A stretch of 64,000 bases of DNA, taken from the NCBI GenBank assembly GCA_022495995.1, contig JAFEMH010002333.1:62001-126000 (forward strand), read 5' to 3'. The position numbers were made by a program, and so were the translations under genes. Of the stretch, positions 59,267 through 64,000 are shown piece by piece (position 1 is the stretch's first letter; each line of letters opens with the position of its first letter). Source of the DNA: Adenophora triphylla var. japonica (Eukaryota; Streptophyta; Magnoliopsida; Asterales; Campanulaceae). Below the pieces are notes generated by a model. The model did not search any database, had not been told where the DNA came from, and saw only the letters and a program-made list of their open reading frames with translations.

Positions 59267-60242
59267 GCGGGAGAAGACTTGGAGGAAGTAGAAATTAATT
59301 GTTATTTTCCGGAGAAGAAAATAAAGATTGGGAAACAGTTGTCGCGGGATGAGCGGGATTGCTTAATTGAATTTTTGAAGGATAATTTGGACGTTTTTGC
59401 CTGGAAACCTGAAGATATGAGGGGAATTGACGAGAATGTGGCCTTGCATTGTTTGAACGCTGATCCTAAAGTAGAGCCATTTAAGCAGAAGGTGAGGCAT
59501 TTGTCGCCAGAAAAAGAGCTGGCTGTGATGGAGGAAGTGGAGAAGTTGTTGAAGGCGGGAATAATCGAGAAGATTCAATACCCAGTCTGGTTGGCCTGCC
59601 CGGTGATGGTGTTGAAATCAAACAAGAAGTGGAGGATGTGTATTGACTTTACTGACTTGAATACGGAGTGTCCAGGCTGATGATGATTGTGAAGCCATTG
59701 AGGTGGAAGATGCCCAAGGGCGGCCTACTGGGAATACCTTTGTTGATCCCAGAAAGCCACTTGTCGCCAGAACGAGGAAAAGGAAAAGAATGGAGGTGGA
59801 AACCCTACAAGTGCGGGATGAGCCAGATATCTAGGCGGGAGAAGACTTGGAGGAAGTAGAAATTAATTGTTATTTTCCGGAGCAGAAAATAAAGATTGGG
59901 AAACAGTTGTCGCGGGATGAGCGGGATTGCTTAATTGAATTTTTGAAGGATAATTTGGACCTTTTTGCCTGGAAACCTGAAGATATGAGGGGAATTGACG
60001 AGAATGTGGCCTTCCATTGTTTGAATGTTGATCCTAAAGTAGAGCCATTTAAGCAGAAGGTGAGGCATTTGTCGCTAGAAAAAGAGCTGGCTGTGATGGA
60101 GGAAGTGGAGAAGCTGTTGAAGGCGGGAATAATCGAGAAGATTCAATACCCGGTCACAGTTGGCTTTGCCGGTGATGGTGTTGAAATCAAACAAGAAGTG
60201 GAGGATGTGTATTGACTTTACTGACTTGAATACGGAGTGTCC
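59106..60242 (+). repeat. 568-bp direct tandem duplication at the start of RT
   Basis: AGGCTGATGATGATTGTGAA begins at 59106 and 59674; copies end GGAGTGTCC at 59673 and 60242. Each holds the linker end, its TAG, and the RT N-terminus (CYFPEKKIKIGKQL, DVFAWKPEDMRGI, KKWRMCIDFTDLNTECP). Copies differ at about 10-15 positions, so the duplication is old compared with the copia insertion. Confidence 0.95.
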
Positions 60243-61251
60243 TAAGGATTGCTATCCTTTGCCCAAGATTGATAAGTTGGTAGACTCCATTGCTGGTCAC
60301 AAGGTGTTCAGTTTCATTGATGCTTATTCGGGATATCACCAGATCAAGATGGCGGAAGGGGACAAGGCGAAAACTGCGTTTAGGACTCCAGTGGGAAATT
60401 TTTGTTACAAGATGATGCCATTTAGCTTGAAGAACGCGGGGGCGACATATCAGAGGATGGTAAATGAGGTTTTTAAATCACAAATTAGGCGGGATATGGA
60501 AGCATACATAGATGATATGGTGATCAAGTCTAAGGAGAACAATCATTTGCTAGATCTGGCCGAAACTTTTGAGAACTTGAGGAGGAATTCTATGAAGTTG
60601 AATCCTAGTAAGTGCACATTTGGAGTAACGGCGGGAAAATTTCTGGGATTCCTGGTGAACAGGCGCGGGATTGAGGCCAACCCCGAAAAAATTCAGGCGT
60701 TATTAGACATGTCGCCACCAAGAACTATCCGCGAGATCCAACGACTAAATGGGAGGATAATTGCGTTGGGAAGATTTATTTCAAAGTCAGCTGAGAGGTG
60801 TTTGCCATTCTTCAAGGTGTTAAAGGGAGGGAAGAAGTTTGAGTGGAGCGAGGAATGTGGAATAGCATTTGAAGAAATGAAAGCTTATTTGGGGAGGCCG
60901 CCATTGTTAAGTAGTCCTGTAGAGGGGGAAGAGTTGTTTGTTTATTTGGCAGCCTCTGATTATGCAGTTGCTGCAGTGTTGGTACGGGAAGATGGAGGCG
61001 TCCAAAAACCTGTGTATTATGTTTCTAAGGCTTTGAGCGAGGTTGAGTCGAGATATTTTAATGCTGAGAAATTGGCTTATGCGTTAGTGGTGGAGGCCAG
61101 AAAGTTGAGGGCTTATTTTGTCGCTCATGCAATCGTTGTTTTGACTGATGCCCCTTTAAGAAAAATCTTGCAGCAGCCAGATTCCGCGGGAAGGTTGCTG
61201 AAATGGTCAATTGAGCTGACCGAGTTTGATATCAGATACGAATCCCGCTGA
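60160..61251 (+). CDS. Tat reverse transcriptase and first RNase H
   Basis: A 363-codon frame: RT fingers/palm (CIDFTDLNTECPKDCYPLP, FSFIDAYSGYHQI, FRTPVGNFCYKMMPF), catalytic YIDDM (about residue 118), connection, then RNase H (LAASDYAVAAVLVRE, SRYFNAEKLAYAL). It ends RYESR followed by TGA at 61249 and TAG at 61264; both fit C-to-T changes of CGA and CAG. The start codon is nominal: the true frame comes from upstream. Confidence 0.92.
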   Translation: MALPVMVLKSNKKWRMCIDFTDLNTECPKDCYPLPKIDKLVDSIAGHKVFSFIDAYSGYHQIKMAEGDKAKTAFRTPVGNFCYKMMPFSLKNAGATYQRMVNEVFKSQIRRDMEAYIDDMVIKSKENNHLLDLAETFENLRRNSMKLNPSKCTFGVTAGKFLGFLVNRRGIEANPEKIQALLDMSPPRTIREIQRLNGRIIALGRFISKSAERCLPFFKVLKGGKKFEWSEECGIAFEEMKAYLGRPPLLSSPVEGEELFVYLAASDYAVAAVLVREDGGVQKPVYYVSKALSEVESRYFNAEKLAYALVVEARKLRAYFVAHAIVVLTDAPLRKILQQPDSAGRLLKWSIELTEFDIRYESR

Positions 61252-61269
61252 GCTATTAAGGCATAGGCA

Positions 61270-62640
61270 TTGGCAGACTTCATTGCTGAGACCTCATTTA
61301 CTAAGTCTCAGACGGAAGTGGTGGAGGAGCGCGAGAAGAGGAAGGCGACAAAGCGGGCTGTGCCAAGTTTGATTGAAGAGAAGGAGAGGCCGGTGGATTA
61401 TTGGGTCCTACATGTAGATGGTTCGTCCGCAAAGGACAGAGGAGGAGCGGGAATGGTGTTGATGTCACCAGATGCGGAATGCGAGTATAAGAAAGCATTT
61501 AGGTTCAAGTTCCCAGTATCCAACAATCAGGCAGAGTATGAGGCATTGGTGGCGGGAATTGAATTTGCCCATGAAATCGGGATAAAGAAGATTGTGATTC
61601 ATTCTGACTCTCAGCTCATTGTGAACCAAGTGCGGGGCGAGTATGGGGTGGTGAATTCATTTCTGATAAAATATTGTAACCTGGCGAGAAGCATTTTGAG
61701 CAATTTTGAGTTTTGGGAACTTGTGCAAATTGATAGGGCAGAGAATTCAAAGGCTGATGCATTGAGTAGATCGGCGGGAAGTAAGGCAAACCAGGCCGCT
61801 GATGAGCCCCTGGTGGAGTATGTAGATATGTCGGCGATTGATAGGCCCATGATCATGGAGATTGGTGAAACAGAGAAGCATTGGGTGACAGAGATGAAAG
61901 ATTTTTTGGACAAGGGTGAATTGCCGCCTGATGAAGAAAAGGCTAAGCTAGTAAAGGTGATTTCTCCGCGATTTACAGTACAGGATGGAATCTTATATAG
62001 AATATCTTTCTCAAAGCCATTGATGAGGTGTGTGGAGCCAGGAATGGTGGCCAAGGTTTTGTTTGAAATTCATGAAGGTGTTTGTGGTGGCCATCCAGGA
62101 GCGAGATCCCTGGCGGAGAAGGTTTTGTTCCATGGCTATTATTGGCCAAGTTTGAGGAAGGATGCGGAAGAATATGTGCGGAAATGCAAAAAGTGTCAGA
62201 GATTTGGGAATATCCCGCGGCAACCCGCTACTGAGCAGACGCCGATTGTTGCGACTTGGCCTTTTGATATGTGGGGCATCGACTTGATTGGGCCATTCCC
62301 AAAAGCTAAGGGAGGGTGCCAGCATGTGGTTGTCGCCATTGATTATTTTACAAAATGGACGGAAGCTAAAGCCTTGGCGACAATAAGTGAAGATAATGTG
62401 ATCAAGTTTGTCCAAGAAAATATTTGGTGTAGATTTGGGTTGCCCAGGGCCATTATCTCCGATCATGGAACACAATTCAGAAAGAAATTTGCAGCAGAGT
62501 ACAAAAGGATGAATGTGAAGCATTGGATGTCGGCAGTATATAGGCCGCAGTGCAACGGGCAGGCTGAGGCGGCAAACAAGCAGATTATTGCCGCCCTGCG
62601 CAAGAATTTGGAAGGAAGAGGTGGTGCATGGCTAGAATAA
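61270..62640 (+). CDS. Tat archaeal-type RNase H and integrase
   Basis: A 456-codon frame. Residues about 45-175: second RNase H (LHVDGSSAKDRGGAGMVLMSPD, NNQAEYEALVAGIE, SDSQLIVNQVRGEY, RAENSKADALSR). Then the integrase HHCC zinc finger (HEGVCGGHPG...KCKKCQRF) and core with D (MWGIDLIGPF), D (IISDHGTQF) and E (QCNGQAEAANK). It ends with TAA at 62638. Confidence 0.93.
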   Translation: MADFIAETSFTKSQTEVVEEREKRKATKRAVPSLIEEKERPVDYWVLHVDGSSAKDRGGAGMVLMSPDAECEYKKAFRFKFPVSNNQAEYEALVAGIEFAHEIGIKKIVIHSDSQLIVNQVRGEYGVVNSFLIKYCNLARSILSNFEFWELVQIDRAENSKADALSRSAGSKANQAADEPLVEYVDMSAIDRPMIMEIGETEKHWVTEMKDFLDKGELPPDEEKAKLVKVISPRFTVQDGILYRISFSKPLMRCVEPGMVAKVLFEIHEGVCGGHPGARSLAEKVLFHGYYWPSLRKDAEEYVRKCKKCQRFGNIPRQPATEQTPIVATWPFDMWGIDLIGPFPKAKGGCQHVVVAIDYFTKWTEAKALATISEDNVIKFVQENIWCRFGLPRAIISDHGTQFRKKFAAEYKRMNVKHWMSAVYRPQCNGQAEAANKQIIAALRKNLEGRGGAWLE

Positions 62641-63114
62641 TTGCCAACAACATTATGGTACGTCAGGACCATAATAAAGGGCTCAACTGGTGAAACAACG
62701 TTTGCTTTGACTTATGGGTCTGAGGCCATGGCGCCAGCCGAGATGGCTCTGCCGACATACCGTGTGACTTACTATGATGAGGCGAGAAATGGACAGCGAC
62801 GATGCAACGACCTTGATTTGGTTGACGAGAGAAGGTTTCAAGCGAGAATGAGGATGGTGAATTATAAGCAAAGGATGAAGGTTCAACACGACAAACGAGT
62901 AAACAAAAGGTCTTTCAATGTGGGTGACTGGGTGCTGAGAAGTGCTGAGGCTACGGGACCCAAGCCAGGATTCACCAAGTTGAATGAAAATTGGGAGGGG
63001 CCGTTTCAGGTATCCAAAGTTATCTGGGAAGGGACGTATCAGTTAAGGAAGCAGGACAGCGAAGTATTGAAGAATGCTTGGAGTGTCGATCATCTGAAGC
63101 GTTTTTATCAATGA
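62641..63114 (+). CDS. Tat integrase C-terminal domain
   Basis: Continues the integrase after the stop: GETTFALTYGSEAMAPAE, then the SH3-like C-terminal part (FNVGDWVLRSAEA...WEGPFQVSKV, YQLRKQD) to the stop at 63112. Read as part of the same polyprotein. Confidence 0.85.
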   Translation: MPTTLWYVRTIIKGSTGETTFALTYGSEAMAPAEMALPTYRVTYYDEARNGQRRCNDLDLVDERRFQARMRMVNYKQRMKVQHDKRVNKRSFNVGDWVLRSAEATGPKPGFTKLNENWEGPFQVSKVIWEGTYQLRKQDSEVLKNAWSVDHLKRFYQ

Positions 63115-64000
63115 AGTTGTCGCAAGTTTTTGTGGTTATATCTTTTGATTTTTGCTCTAGATAACAAAAGTTATGTAACTTTTCTTGTGGGTCATGTGTT
63201 TTGTTAACCTCACGTTGACGGAAAAGTTATGTAGAATTTGTCATTCTAGAATGATGTAACTTATGAATATGGTGGAAGAAGGATGGCAAGAATTACTCAG
63301 CGACATATTTTACTGTGATTGACATTTTTATAACAAATCTGACAAGTTTATTGTTTTATGTTTCATAAAGCAGTGGACGGAGGAGCGAGATTTCGGGAGG
63401 CGAAAGGTGATCGAGAAAATTTCCATTGGAGTTGATAAAGAAAGTAGACAAAGGGAGAGGCCGCAGAGGCATGATGGGGAAAGCGAGAAGTAATTGTCGC
63501 TCACACTCGGAAAAATGGATGTGGCATCTTGGTTAGAGACCAAGGCGCCAAATGGATGCGGCGTCTTGGTTAGAGACCAAGGCGCCAAATGGATGCGGCG
63601 TCTTGGTTAGAGACCAAGGCGCCAAATGGGTGAGGTGACCTGGGGAGAGACCCAGGCACGTATGAAGGCCAAGGTGATAATTACAGGGGCAATAAGAATC
63701 AGTTGTGGCGATTGTCGCTTAGGCGAGAAGAGCAAGGTGATACTTGTTGTCGCAGAGGCGGAATAAGTAAGTAAAAATGATATGTATACAACGTGTTTGA
63801 GATTGTCGCATTAAATAGTTGGTGAGAATCTTAACTTGGGAGTGAGGCTGCCTAAAGACAAGCCTCACTTCTTTTAAGGGAGTAGTAGGTATATAGAGAT
63901 AAGATAGGAGGATGCAAGAGATAAGATGGAAGGATGCAATCTTCGATGAACTATCGAAGCAAAATCAGAGGTATCAAAAGAAAGATAAGCGACATGAAAA
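63115..64000 (+). other. 3' untranslated region of the Tat element
   Basis: No coding frame; purine-rich. The polypurine tract and 3' LTR are not clearly reached before the window ends. Confidence 0.6.
63512..63655 (+). repeat. 37-bp tandem repeat with internal hairpin
   Basis: ATGGATGCGGCGTCTTGGTT + AGAGACCAAGGCGCCAA repeats about 3.5 times. Each unit contains the self-complementary CTTGGTTAGAGACCAAG. Confidence 0.9.

Larger units (their letters stand above)
54944..64000 (+). mobile_element. Tat-lineage Ty3/gypsy retrotransposon, 3' end beyond window
   Basis: 5' LTR followed by gag, protease, RT, RNase H, a second archaeal-type RNase H and integrase. The dual RNase H is diagnostic of the Tat (Ogre/Retand) lineage. 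The 3' LTR is not in the window. Several in-frame stops, a frameshift in gag and a 568-bp duplication make it inactive. Confidence 0.9.

Overview
This is nuclear DNA from a flowering plant, most likely a eudicot. It is AT-rich, has spliced genes with GT-AG introns, Stowaway-type MITEs, Ty1/copia and Ty3/gypsy LTR elements, hAT, MULE and Helitron pieces, and SINEs. There is no bacterial or organellar organisation. Most of the window is transposon sequence, often nested. Only three host genes are well supported, with one more possible remnant.

Host genes. (1) A sphingoid-base C4-hydroxylase-like gene (+) enters from the left edge: one short exon at 88-123 and the last exon at 709-1017 plus 11798-12040. 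That last exon is split by a 10.8-kb copia element with TG...CA LTRs and a perfect 5-bp target duplication (CAAAT). (2) An intronless single C2H2 zinc-finger gene (GIS/ZFP type, C-terminal EAR motif) lies at 33102-33791 (-) with a TATA box at 33861-33870. (3) A seven-exon gene at 40139-47194 (-) encodes a 429-residue protein with a C-terminal SAM domain; I could assign all exon boundaries with phases that join. A weak bHLH-like first-exon remnant sits at 13402-13596.

Layout. 1-12040: the hydroxylase gene and its copia insertion. The element lacks integrase and RT but carries about 5 kb of accessory sequence with two divergently oriented ORF remnants. 12041-15679: Stowaway MITE, a GTGCCAGT/ACTGGCAC repeat that flips orientation, and a 1-kb foldback element with a nested MITE. 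15680-17803: an LTR-PBS-PPT-LTR element with almost no interior. 17804-20646: a decayed hAT element. 20649-24949: a tandem array with a period of about 1.8-1.9 kb. 25940-32345: Helitron ends, a pol-less gypsy element, a tRNA-derived SINE and MITEs. 33102-47194: the two intact host genes, with MITEs, SINE pieces and tandem repeats in introns and spacers. 47393-52825: a MULE with an internally deleted transposase and a neighbouring foldback MULE with a perfect 10-bp target duplication. 52969-54545: an 88-bp tandem repeat and a copia gag remnant. 54944-64000: a Tat-lineage gypsy element (dual RNase H) that runs off the right edge. It has stop codons, a mutated protease site and a 568-bp tandem duplication at the start of RT.

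The most striking signals are the recent knock-out insertion in the hydroxylase exon, the fact that every difference I found between that element's two LTRs sits at a CAG/CTG trinucleotide (suggesting methylation-linked base-calling error rather than decay), and the divergent accessory transcription units inside that element.
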